Shown one piece after another: positions 23,887-31,768 of a stretch of DNA of 33,361 nt. Where the stretch lies: positions 1 through 33,361 of the forward strand of contig JAIMBF010000027.1 of assembly GCA_023511585.1 (NCBI GenBank), read 5' to 3'. Position numbers and translations under genes: made by a program. The notes under the pieces were generated by a model. The model searched no databases, was not told the DNA's origin, and worked only from the letters and a program-made list of their open reading frames with translations. The stretch is from Terriglobia bacterium. Lineage in GTDB: Bacteria > Pseudomonadota > Alphaproteobacteria > Acetobacterales > Acetobacteraceae. Position 1 is the first letter of the stretch, and each line of letters begins with the position of its first letter.

Positions 23887-24546
23887 ATGTGTGTGATCGG
23901 GCTCACCGGCGGGATGGGGATGGGCAAGTCCACGGCGGCTTCGTTCTTTCGCCGCGCCGGGATCCCGACCTTTGACGCCGACGCCGAAGTGCGGGCGCTC
24001 CAAGCCCCGGGCGGCCGCGCGATGGGTGCGATTGCCGCGGCGTTTCCTTCGGTGGTGGAGGGGGATCGGTTGGATCGCACCAAATTGCGCGCGCTGGTGA
24101 TGGCGGATCCGGAAGCGCTCAAGCGGTTGGAGGGGATTCTGCATCCCATGGTGCGCAAAGCCGAGCAGGCTTTTCTCGCCCGCGTGCGGCGTTCCGGCAA
24201 AAGGATTGCGGTGCTTGATATCCCGTTACTGTTTGAGACGGGGGCCGAGAAGCGGGTGCACAAAGTCGTGGTGGTTTCCGCCCCGCTGGATGTGCAGATC
24301 GCCCGGCTGCGCCGCCGCAGCAGCTGGAGCGAAGCGGAAATCCGCGCGGCGATTGCTCGACAAATGCCCGACCGGGAAAAACGCCGCCGCGCCGATTTCG
24401 TGATCAAAACCGGGCTTTCGCGGTTTCATTCCGTTCGCGCGTTGCGACGACTGATTAGGGAGCTTCGCCGATGTCCCGCGCCGTATTGTTCGATACCGAA
24501 ACGACGGGTCTTGACCCCACGCTCGGGGACCGCATTATCGAAATAG
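23887..24546 (+). CDS. coaE: Dephospho-CoA kinase
   Basis: A 219-residue P-loop kinase for the last step of CoA synthesis. The Walker A motif GLTGGMGMGKST is at 5-16, followed by TFDADAEVRALQ and VLDIPLLFETGAE, the acceptor-site strand. The lid R-x-RRRSSWSEAEIRAAIARQ is present. The enzyme normally ends near residue 195-200; here the frame continues 25 codons into dnaQ in another frame, overlapping it by 76 bases (24471-24546). The extra tail (RCPAPYCSIPKRR...) looks like a shadow of dnaQ, so an ancestral stop has probably been lost. Confidence 0.95.
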   Translation: MCVIGLTGGMGMGKSTAASFFRRAGIPTFDADAEVRALQAPGGRAMGAIAAAFPSVVEGDRLDRTKLRALVMADPEALKRLEGILHPMVRKAEQAFLARVRRSGKRIAVLDIPLLFETGAEKRVHKVVVVSAPLDVQIARLRRRSSWSEAEIRAAIARQMPDREKRRRADFVIKTGLSRFHSVRALRRLIRELRRCPAPYCSIPKRRVLTPRSGTALSK

Positions 24547-25154
24547 CCGCGATCGAACTGTTTAACGACTTACCGACGGGGCGGCATTTTCACACCTTGC
24601 TCGATCCGGAACGGGATATTCCGAGCGATGTGGTGCGCGTGCACGGGATCACGCGGGAAATGTTGGAAGGTAAGCCGCGCTTTGCCGATATCGCCGATGC
24701 GCTGTTGGAGTTTTTCGGCGACAGTATGCTGATTGCCCATAATGCCGCATTCGACTTCGCCTTTTTGGATGCGGAGCTTGCTCGGATCGGCCGCGCGCCG
24801 CTGGATCGGGCGCGCATGGTGGATACGTTGCAACTCGCCAAGGCCAAATTCCCCGGCTTACCGAACAATTTGGATGCGCTTTGCCGGCGTTTCGGAATCG
24901 ACTTGAGCGAGCGCACGACGCACAATGCTTTGCTCGATTGCCGGCTTTTGGCCAAGGTTTATGTCGAGCTCATCGGCGGCAGGCAGCGAGATCTCGCATT
25001 GATCGGGCCGGAAGAAGCGCAGATTGAAGTGCCTGCTTCCATTGCCCTTGCCACCCGCATCCCCCGGCCGATTGTGGTGAGCGATGCCGAAGAGGCGGCG
25101 CATCGCGCTTTTCTCGCCAAGCTCAAAGACCCGATCTGGCTCAAGGCGGAATAG
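24471..25154 (+). CDS. dnaQ: DNA polymerase III epsilon subunit (proofreading 3'-5' exonuclease)
   Basis: A 227-residue DEDDh exonuclease. Exo I is LFDTETTGLDP with the D-x-E pair, Exo II is AHNAAFDFAFLDAEL, and Exo III is THNALLDCRLLAKVYVEL with the His and Asp. The linker and C-terminus (about 180-227) would bind the alpha subunit. Length is typical for alphaproteobacteria. It starts at ATG 24471 inside the 3' end of coaE and converges with the oxidase gene after a 50-base gap. Confidence 0.95.
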   Translation: MSRAVLFDTETTGLDPTLGDRIIEIAAIELFNDLPTGRHFHTLLDPERDIPSDVVRVHGITREMLEGKPRFADIADALLEFFGDSMLIAHNAAFDFAFLDAELARIGRAPLDRARMVDTLQLAKAKFPGLPNNLDALCRRFGIDLSERTTHNALLDCRLLAKVYVELIGGRQRDLALIGPEEAQIEVPASIALATRIPRPIVVSDAEEAAHRAFLAKLKDPIWLKAE

Positions 25155-25204
25155 GCAAGATCACACGATCCTTAAACACAGCGTCGGGATCCTCGTTGCG
25201 CATT

Positions 25205-26800
25205 TCACACGACCTGCGGCAGTTCTTCGAAAACATGCTCGGGCACGGGTGAAGGAAGTGTCCATTCCAAGGTGGTGGCGCCTTCGCCCCAATAATTGGC
25301 AGGCAGGCGCTCGGTTGCGGTGAACGTGCGATAGACCACGTAAAGGAAAATCAGCAGGCCGAAGCCCGAAATATACGAGCCGATGGAGGCAACGAAGTTC
25401 CAGCCGGCAAAGGCATCGGGATAATCCGGGTAGCGGCGCGGCATGCCCGCAAGACCGAGGAAGTGCATGGGGAAGAAGGTCAGATTGACGCCCACAAACG
25501 TGACCCAGAAATGCACCTTGCCCCAGAATTCGGGATATTGCCGGCCGGACATTTTGCCGACCCAATAGTAAAATCCGGCAAAGATCGCAAACACCGAACC
25601 CAAGGAAAGCACGTAGTGGAAATGCGCGATCACATAATAGGTGTTATGGAGAATCTGGTCGATACTGGCGTTGGCCAAAACCACACCCGTTACACCGCCG
25701 ATGGTGAAAACGAAGATGAACCCGCATGCCCACAACATGGGGGTTTTGAATTCGATCGAACCACCCCACATCGTCGCCAGCCAAGAAAAGATCTTAATCC
25801 CGGTCGGCACCGCAATAACCATGGAGGCAGCCATAAAGTAGGCGCGCGAATCGACGCTCATACCCGAAACGAACATATGATGCGCCCAGACCACCGAGCC
25901 CACGAAACCGATGGCCACCATCGCGTAGGCCATGCCGAGATAACCGAACACCGGCTTTTTGCTGAATGTCGAAACAACATGGCTGATGATGCCGAAACCC
26001 GGCAAGATCATGATATAGACTTCGGGATGGCCGAAGAACCAGAAGAGATGTTGAAACAGCACCGGGTCTCCTCCGCCTTCCGGACGGAAGAAAGAGGTGC
26101 CGAAATCGCGATCGGTAATCAGCATGGTGATCGCTCCGGCAAGCACCGGAATGGTAATCAGGAGCATGAATGCCGTAACCAATTGCGACCAGACGAAAAG
26201 CGGCATCTTGTGCAGCGTCATGCCGGGCGCGCGCATGTTGAAAATGGTGGTAATGAAATTGATGGCTGCGAGCAGAGAGCTGGCACCGGCCAGATGCAGC
26301 CCGAATAACGTGCAATCCATGCCGATACCGGGTTGGAACGTGCTGTTGGCAAGCGGCGGATAGAGCGTCCAGCCGGTTCCGGATTCATTGAGGAACAATC
26401 CGGTCATCACCAAACCGAACGCCGGCGGCAAAAGCCAAAAGCTGATGTTGTTCAGGCGCGGGAACGCCATTTCGGGCGCGCCGATGAGAATCGGAACGAA
26501 CCAATTGCCGAAACCGCCGATCAATGCCGGCATGAGGGTGAAAAAGATCATCACCAGCCCATGCGCCGTCACAAGAGTGTTCCATGTCTGCCCGTCGGCG
26601 ACGATGTGCGAGCCGGGATGCATGAGCTGCATCCGCATAATGAGGGAAAGAATGCCGCCGATGAAGCCGGCGGTTGCGGAAAAGACCAGATAAAGCGTGC
26701 CGATATCCTTGTGGTTGGTGCTCATGAGCCAACGCAGGACGAAGCGGCGAACAGGACCATGCTGCGCGAGCACAACATGTGTATTTCCGATCGCACTCAT
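25205..26800 (-). CDS. ctaD: Cytochrome c oxidase subunit I (aa3 type)
   Basis: A 531-residue integral membrane protein with about 12 transmembrane helices, the catalytic subunit of the aa3 terminal oxidase. It has [16 protein letters not shown] at the start, the heme and Cu-B region [16 protein letters not shown] (the E-containing A1-type motif), [10 protein letters not shown] with the paired His, and [10 protein letters not shown] near the C-terminal heme ligands. ATG 26800 is chosen, with GAGGGGG nine bases upstream; an ATG at 26830 has no such site. The usual partners (subunits II and III, ctaB, ctaG) are absent on both sides, so it stands alone here. Confidence 0.97.
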   Translation of the reverse strand: MSAIGNTHVVLAQHGPVRRFVLRWLMSTNHKDIGTLYLVFSATAGFIGGILSLIMRMQLMHPGSHIVADGQTWNTLVTAHGLVMIFFTLMPALIGGFGNWFVPILIGAPEMAFPRLNNISFWLLPPAFGLVMTGLFLNESGTGWTLYPPLANSTFQPGIGMDCTLFGLHLAGASSLLAAINFITTIFNMRAPGMTLHKMPLFVWSQLVTAFMLLITIPVLAGAITMLITDRDFGTSFFRPEGGGDPVLFQHLFWFFGHPEVYIMILPGFGIISHVVSTFSKKPVFGYLGMAYAMVAIGFVGSVVWAHHMFVSGMSVDSRAYFMAASMVIAVPTGIKIFSWLATMWGGSIEFKTPMLWACGFIFVFTIGGVTGVVLANASIDQILHNTYYVIAHFHYVLSLGSVFAIFAGFYYWVGKMSGRQYPEFWGKVHFWVTFVGVNLTFFPMHFLGLAGMPRRYPDYPDAFAGWNFVASIGSYISGFGLLIFLYVVYRTFTATERLPANYWGEGATTLEWTLPSPVPEHVFEELPQVV

Positions 26801-26879
26801 TGCGGAAAACCCCCTCGTAAATTCATGCATCCCGGAGGATGCAGTCTTGGCCCACAGTTGGTCGGAGCGGGTTTAGCGC

Positions 26880-26935
26880 CGGGGGGCGCAAATAGCAATA
26901 TCTTAGTTATATGTTTTAAGAGGCGGGCAGGTTGC
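26880..26935. promoter_or_regulatory. AT-rich island in the ctaD/ygfZ divergent gap
   Basis: A sharply AT-rich stretch (about 26890-26930) sits in the 239-base gap between the divergent ctaD and ygfZ starts. It is the likely promoter region for one or both genes. I could not pick a convincing -35/-10 pair. Confidence 0.3.
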
Positions 26936-27039
26936 GAAAAACTCCTTGATTCCGCGCCGGAGTAAGAAAAAGTGGTGCTGTGGTGTGTAAAGCGCATGCC
27001 ACGATTGCAGAGGCGCTCTCGGCAACCAATGTGAACGGC

Positions 27040-27864
27040 ATGAGCCATCTGACCTATCTGCCCGATCGGGGCGTGCTAGAGATTGCCGGCCCGGACCGGA
27101 TCGGTTTCCTGCAGGGCCTGGTTTCCAACGATGTCACGGCAGTTAAGCCCGGGGCCTTGGTTTGGGCCGCGTTTCTGACGCCGCAGGGGAAATGGCTGGC
27201 CGATTTTTTCATCGGAACCGACGGCGAGCGGCTGCTTTTGGACGCAGAACGCGCGCAGATTCCGCTGTTGCTCCAAAAACTCGGCCGCTATCGGTTGCGC
27301 GCGCAGGTGGCGCTCCGTGATGCCTCGGACGAATGGGCCGTGCATGCGGCCTGGGGCAGCAGGACTCCTACGCCCGAAGGCGGCTGGGTAGCCGCCGATC
27401 CGCGGCTGGAAGAAGCCGGATGGCGGGTTTATGCGCGTGCGCCGCTGCCCGGCTTGGCCTCTTTCGAAGCCTGGGACCGGCATCGATTGGCCCTCGGCCT
27501 GCCGGACGGCTCGCGGGACTTGGAAGCGGAAAAAACCGTGCTCCTGGAAGCCGGGTTCGATGAGCTGAACGGCATCTCCTGGAGCAAGGGGTGTTATCTC
27601 GGCCAGGAGCTCACCGCGCGGACGAAATACCGCGGGCTGGTGAAGCGCCGCCTGGTTCCCGTGGCAATCACCGGGGAGCTGCCGCGGCCCGGAACCCCCG
27701 TGATGGCGGAGGAGAAGCAGGTTGGGGAAATGCGCTCGGGCCAGCCCGGGATCGGCCTTGCGCTGCTGCGCACCGAAGCGCTGGACCAGCCGTTAGCCGC
27801 CGGCGCGGCAAAACTGCAGCCGATCGTGCCCTCTTGGATGCGGCTGGCCGAGGCGCAAGCCTAG
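27040..27864 (+). CDS. ygfZ: Folate-binding protein YgfZ
   Basis: A 274-residue GcvT-fold protein that supports iron-sulfur cluster enzymes using tetrahydrofolate. The diagnostic motif K-G-C-Y-x-G-Q-E is present as SKGCYLGQELTAR, with its conserved Cys. The N-terminus LEIAGPDRIGFLQGLVSNDV is typical. The frame opens at 26980, but ATG 27040 (MSHLTYLPDRG) matches the family start and is chosen. The ribosome-binding site is weak for both. The cytochrome b561 gene follows on the same strand after 44 bases. Confidence 0.93.
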   Translation: MSHLTYLPDRGVLEIAGPDRIGFLQGLVSNDVTAVKPGALVWAAFLTPQGKWLADFFIGTDGERLLLDAERAQIPLLLQKLGRYRLRAQVALRDASDEWAVHAAWGSRTPTPEGGWVAADPRLEEAGWRVYARAPLPGLASFEAWDRHRLALGLPDGSRDLEAEKTVLLEAGFDELNGISWSKGCYLGQELTARTKYRGLVKRRLVPVAITGELPRPGTPVMAEEKQVGEMRSGQPGIGLALLRTEALDQPLAAGAAKLQPIVPSWMRLAEAQA

Positions 27865-27908
27865 GATTTCCGGCACTTTCTTTCGGAATGGAGCGAACGC
27901 GGCCCGCG

Positions 27909-28475
27909 ATGCAGCTTTTCAATACCAAATGGCACTACGGCGCCGTGGCGGTTGTGCTCCATTGGCTGATCGCTGTGTTGATTCTCGGGTTGGTCGGACT
28001 TGGGATTTATATGGTTCGGCTCCCCGATGCCGGGTTTGACGAGATAAAAATCGCGCTCATTTTGGCGCACAAGCAGATCGGCATATTGGTGCTGATGTTG
28101 GCCTTGATACGGCTGCTTTGGCGCCAGCTCAATCCGCTGCCCGAGCTTGCGCAAACCGTGCCGGAATGGCAGCAAATCGCCGCGGTGTTGATGCAGCTTT
28201 GCCTGCTCGGCCTGATGATTCTCCAGCCCGTGCTCGGCTGGTTGATGTCCTCCGCCGCGGGGATTTCCGTGAGCTTCTTCGGGCTTTTCACCCTGCCCGA
28301 TTTTCTGCCCCATAACGAGGATCAGTTTGCCCGCTTGCGCGCGATCCATGATTGGCTTGGCTTGGCCATGGCGGGGATGATCGCGTTGCACGCAGCGGCC
28401 GCGCTTCGGCACCACTACGTTTTGCACGATGATACCTTGCAGAAAATGCTCGGGCTTCGGAAGCGCGACGCTTAA
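27909..28475 (+). CDS. Cytochrome b561 family membrane protein
   Basis: A 188-residue diheme cytochrome of the bacterial b561 type, with four transmembrane helices. Candidate heme ligands are His18 in VVLHWLIA, the His in LAHKQIG, and the histidines in AIHDWLGL and ALHAAAALRHH. Members such as CybB oxidise ubiquinol or act as superoxide:quinone oxidoreductases in the inner membrane. The start may be ATG 27909 (MQLFNTKWHYGA, chosen by family fit) or ATG 27888. Its stop overlaps that of the convergent lipoprotein gene within TTAA (28472-28475). Confidence 0.9.
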   Translation: MQLFNTKWHYGAVAVVLHWLIAVLILGLVGLGIYMVRLPDAGFDEIKIALILAHKQIGILVLMLALIRLLWRQLNPLPELAQTVPEWQQIAAVLMQLCLLGLMILQPVLGWLMSSAAGISVSFFGLFTLPDFLPHNEDQFARLRAIHDWLGLAMAGMIALHAAAALRHHYVLHDDTLQKMLGLRKRDA

Positions 28476-29065
28476 CGGGTGTGATCGAGCACAAATGACG
28501 CGGCCTCCGCGAGCGCGCCGGCGAGCGCGTGGTTGGTCGCCGCCACGCCGGCATAGGGGGTTGCCGCCTGCATCGGCTGCTCGCGGGTGATTTCGCGGCT
28601 TGCCAGAGGCCGGCCGGTGGGGGCGAGCAGCTCCAGCCGAAGGGCAAGCCGCGCCACCGGGGGCGAGCGCGTGTAGTCCTGCACCAACTCCAGGATTTCG
28701 GTGCGCAGCGTGTAAGTCGGGCTGGCGAAATCGGGCTCCGTGAGAACGGACCGGAACGCGCCGGTGCGCTTGAGGGTTTCGATCAGCAGGGTTTTGATCA
28801 TCTGCGCCGGCGGCTCTGCCCATTCATGATCGCGGAAATAGCCGAGCTGATAGGGGCGCTCGCGATAGGCGATGCGAATGGTGTCATAAGCGGGGCCCGC
28901 TTCCGGCGGTAAAACGAAAAGCGCCGCGGTATGGCGGCGTTCGGAGGGGATCTGCTTGGGAAGTTCGTCCAGCACTTCCCGCGCCGGTTCCGGGCGCGGC
29001 GGTGCCAGCAGCGTGCAGCCCCCAAGCAGCAACGCCGCGGCGACGGCGAGGGCCGGCGCTCTCAA
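28472..29065 (-). CDS. ABC-type transport auxiliary lipoprotein (PqiC-like)
   Basis: A 197-residue lipoprotein with signal peptide and lipobox LLLGGC, Cys17 being the lipidated residue. The mature part resembles the PqiC/DUF330 family that partners MCE proteins in lipid transport between inner and outer membranes: FVLPPEAGPAYDTIRIAYRE, then LIETLKRTGAFRSVL and YTLRTEILELVQD. It overlaps the MCE gene by 4 bases (ATGA), which supports a joint function. Confidence 0.85.
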   Translation of the reverse strand: MRAPALAVAAALLLGGCTLLAPPRPEPAREVLDELPKQIPSERRHTAALFVLPPEAGPAYDTIRIAYRERPYQLGYFRDHEWAEPPAQMIKTLLIETLKRTGAFRSVLTEPDFASPTYTLRTEILELVQDYTRSPPVARLALRLELLAPTGRPLASREITREQPMQAATPYAGVAATNHALAGALAEAASFVLDHTR

Positions 29066-29991
29066 CGCTCACCCGGGCCGGGCGGGAGCGTTGTTCCGCT
29101 CACCAGCGCTGAAGGGTTGCGCGAGAGCCGGGTTGCGAGCCCGTTCATGGTTCGGCTCAGCGTTTCAAGATCCACGATCGCACGCGAAAATTGCGGCAAA
29201 ACCTGGGCGTTCAGCGTCCGCAGCGTGCTATTGCTGGTCTCGACCAACGCGCGAATATCGCGGCTGTCGCGTTCGGCGTTGATGATAAGAGAATCGAGGC
29301 GCTTGCCGTTGGCGGCAAGGATGGCCGAGACTTGCTGCAGCCCTTCCAGCGAGCGCTTGAGCGAGGCAACCGTTTTTTTATCGAGCGCGGCGGCAAGGGC
29401 TTCTGCCGATTGTTGCAGGCCGTCGAGAGAATGCGAGAGCATTTGTAGGCTTTCCAGCGAGGCTTTCACGGATGCAACGGTTTGCTCGTTCGCAAGAGGC
29501 TCCAGAAGCTGCATCAATGTCTGCAGCTTGTCCACCGACTGCGCCACCATGGTGTCCATCGTGACAATGCGCGCAGGTGCGGCCGCAATGCGGGGATAGG
29601 GCTCGCCGGGCGCGATCGGCAACGGGCCGGATGCCGGTGCGGTATTTTCCAACGCGATATAGACATAGCCTGAGAAACCCCAGGCCGTGAGCCCGCGCGC
29701 CGTAATGGTCGCAACCGTGGCTTTTGAGACCGGCGCGGTTTTCGCAACCTCGAGCGTGATCCGCACGGTATCGGCATCGCGGAGCGCGACGTCCGTGACC
29801 TGACCCACATTCACGCCGTGGAATTCGACCGGCGCACCCGCAATCAGCCCGGAGGCAGGGTCGTGCGTCTCAATCCAGTAGGTTCGGTAGCGGCTCGAGG
29901 ACCAGAAATTCCAAACCAGCGCGCCGGCTCCGCCAATAAAGAGAAGGGCGATGAACAGAAGCCTCGCCTTCCAATGGACGTTGCTCGCCAT
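29062..29991 (-). CDS. MCE/MlaD family substrate-binding protein
   Basis: A 309-residue protein with one N-terminal transmembrane helix (about 9-29) and an MCE domain at about 38-118 (TYWIETHDPASGLIAGAPVE, then VNVGQVTDVAL). A long helical region follows, about 140-285, with heptad-like repeats such as SLESLQMLSHSLDGLQQS and SLKRSLEGLQQVSAIL. Such proteins form hexameric rings in the periplasm that pass phospholipids. The permease (MlaE) and ATPase (MlaF) that normally precede it are missing; the gene upstream is ppk2. The start has no clear ribosome-binding site. Confidence 0.88.
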   Translation of the reverse strand: MASNVHWKARLLFIALLFIGGAGALVWNFWSSSRYRTYWIETHDPASGLIAGAPVEFHGVNVGQVTDVALRDADTVRITLEVAKTAPVSKATVATITARGLTAWGFSGYVYIALENTAPASGPLPIAPGEPYPRIAAAPARIVTMDTMVAQSVDKLQTLMQLLEPLANEQTVASVKASLESLQMLSHSLDGLQQSAEALAAALDKKTVASLKRSLEGLQQVSAILAANGKRLDSLIINAERDSRDIRALVETSNSTLRTLNAQVLPQFSRAIVDLETLSRTMNGLATRLSRNPSALVSGTTLPPGPGER

Positions 29992-30080
29992 ATGCGTGCA
30001 TTCTCCAACGGCCCCGATGTTCGGCCGATTGCTGGGGCTCCAGGCCGGGAAAGGATAAGCAATCTACGGTAATCTATGGC

Positions 30081-30986
30081 TCAATCCGGCTTTGCCTGCA
30101 ATTCGGCGCGCGCCCGGTTGAGCAATTCCTGCTGTGCGGGTTCGAGCTTCGGGTAGGAGAGCTTCAAGCCTTCCAAGGCCTCGATCAAGGCCGCCACCAC
30201 CACGACATGCGCGAACCATTTGTGATCGGCGGGGACGATGTACCAGGGCGCATGCGGCGCGGCGGTTGCCGCAATCGCCTTTTCATAGGCATGCATATAA
30301 TCGTCCCACAGGCGCCGCTCGGCGAGATCGCTTTCGCTGAACTTCCAGTTTTTGCGCGGATCTTCCAGGCGTGCCAGCAACCGGCACCGCTGTTCTTCTT
30401 TCGAGATATGTAAAAAGAATTTTAGAATCACTACGCCTTGATGGGCCAGGTAGCGCTCGAAATTCGCAATGTCTTCCAGCCGGTGCCGCCAGAAATTCTT
30501 GCCGATGACCGCCTCGGGCAGGCGCTGTGTCTGCAGCAGTTCCGGGTGCACGCGCACAACCAAAACTTCTTCGTAATGGCTGCGGTTGAAAATGCCGATA
30601 TGGCCGCGCGGGGGAAGCTTGGCGGAAACGCGCCAGAGAAATCCATGCGCGAGTTCTTCCGGCCCCGGGGCCTTGAACGCGCTGACCTGCACGCCCTGCG
30701 GGTTCACCCCCGACATCACGTGCTTGATGGTACTGTCCTTGCCGCCGCTGTCCATACCCTGCAAGACGCACAACAAAGACCAGCGGTCTTGCGCATAGAG
30801 CAGCTCCTGCAGGGCGGCGAGCCGCTCGACATCGCGCGCAACCAGGGCCTTGGCTTCCGCTTTGTTGAGATCGATTCCGGCGGTATCGGCGGGGTCGTAA
30901 TCGGAAAGACGGAATTTCGTTCCGTCGGTAACACAGAAACGCTCGAGAATTTTCGTCAGTTTCGGCGGCCCGGGTCCGGTTTTCAT
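30081..30986 (-). CDS. ppk2: PPK2 family polyphosphate kinase
   Basis: A 301-residue enzyme that transfers phosphate between polyphosphate and nucleotides. The Walker A motif is LQGMDSGGKDSTIKHV at about 75-90. The Walker B region is FNRSHYEEVLVVRVHPE, and the lid region is KEEQRCRLLARLEDPRKNWK, followed by WDDYMHAYEKAI. The single-domain form suggests phosphorylation of nucleoside diphosphates or monophosphates; which one cannot be told by eye. ATG 30986 overlaps the ydfG stop (ATGA), so the two are cotranscribed. Confidence 0.94.
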   Translation of the reverse strand: MKTGPGPPKLTKILERFCVTDGTKFRLSDYDPADTAGIDLNKAEAKALVARDVERLAALQELLYAQDRWSLLCVLQGMDSGGKDSTIKHVMSGVNPQGVQVSAFKAPGPEELAHGFLWRVSAKLPPRGHIGIFNRSHYEEVLVVRVHPELLQTQRLPEAVIGKNFWRHRLEDIANFERYLAHQGVVILKFFLHISKEEQRCRLLARLEDPRKNWKFSESDLAERRLWDDYMHAYEKAIAATAAPHAPWYIVPADHKWFAHVVVVAALIEALEGLKLSYPKLEPAQQELLNRARAELQAKPD

Positions 30987-31738
30987 TCTCGCCGCTTTAC
31001 GCCGATCCGCGTCGGCGCCTGGCAGGTGGGCATGATTTCCATGCGGTTCACGTTGACATGCGCCGGCAGCCCGACAACCCAGGCTACCGCTTCGGCGATA
31101 TCCTCGGGCGTGAGCGGAACGGTGCCGGCATAGACCGATTGCGCGCGTTCCGCATCGCCGCCGAAACGCACGAGGCTGAATTCCGTGCCGCCGACCAACC
31201 CCGGTTCGAGATTCGTGACGCGCACCCCGGTGCCGATCAGATCGGCCCGCAGATTGAGGCTGAATTGCTGCACGAACGCCTTGGTGGCGCCGTAAACGTG
31301 GCCGCCCGAATAAGGATAGGTGCCGGCGACGCTGCCGAGGTTCACGATGTGCCCCCGATCGCGCGCGACCATTCCCGGCAAGAGCGCGTGGGTGACATGC
31401 AGCAAGCCGGTGATATTGGTGGCGACCATCCGGTCCCAATCTTCCAGGCGGGCTTGGTAGGCAGGTTCGAGCCCCAGCGCGAGGCCCGCATTGTTGACCA
31501 GGATCTCCACCTCGCGCCAGCCTTCCGGCAGTGCGTCCGGCAGTTGCGCGACGGCCTCGGCATCGGTCACATCCAAGGGGTAGGGCAAAAGCGCGGGGCC
31601 GAGTTCTTTCTGCAGCGCCTCCAGGCGCTCGCGGCGCCGCCCGGTTGCAATCACCCGATAGCCGTCCTGGACCATGCGATGCGCGATGGCCCAGCCGAAG
31701 CCGGCGGTGGCGCCGGTCACGAAGACGATGCGGTTCAT
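30983..31738 (-). CDS. ydfG: NADP-dependent 3-hydroxy acid dehydrogenase (YdfG-like SDR)
   Basis: A 251-residue short-chain dehydrogenase closely following E. coli YdfG. It has TGATAGFG at 8-15, LVNNAGLALG, the catalytic Ser and Tyr-x3-Lys in SVAGTYPYSGGHVYGATKAF, and the specific EPGLVGGTEFSLVRF and PAHVNVNRMEIMP near the end. YdfG oxidises L-allo-threonine, serine and 3-hydroxy acids and reduces malonic semialdehyde. GGGAAAA precedes the ATG. It lies 30 bases after alaS. Confidence 0.93.
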   Translation of the reverse strand: MNRIVFVTGATAGFGWAIAHRMVQDGYRVIATGRRRERLEALQKELGPALLPYPLDVTDAEAVAQLPDALPEGWREVEILVNNAGLALGLEPAYQARLEDWDRMVATNITGLLHVTHALLPGMVARDRGHIVNLGSVAGTYPYSGGHVYGATKAFVQQFSLNLRADLIGTGVRVTNLEPGLVGGTEFSLVRFGGDAERAQSVYAGTVPLTPEDIAEAVAWVVGLPAHVNVNRMEIMPTCQAPTRIGVKRRE

Positions 31739-31768
31739 GTTTTTCCCAGCCCTCCTAGCCTCCCCGGT

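Noticed and set aside
27591-27887. N-terminal extension of the cytochrome b561 frame
   Set aside because: It lies in another frame of ygfZ, and the family begins near residue 10 before the first heme helix, matching ATG 27909.
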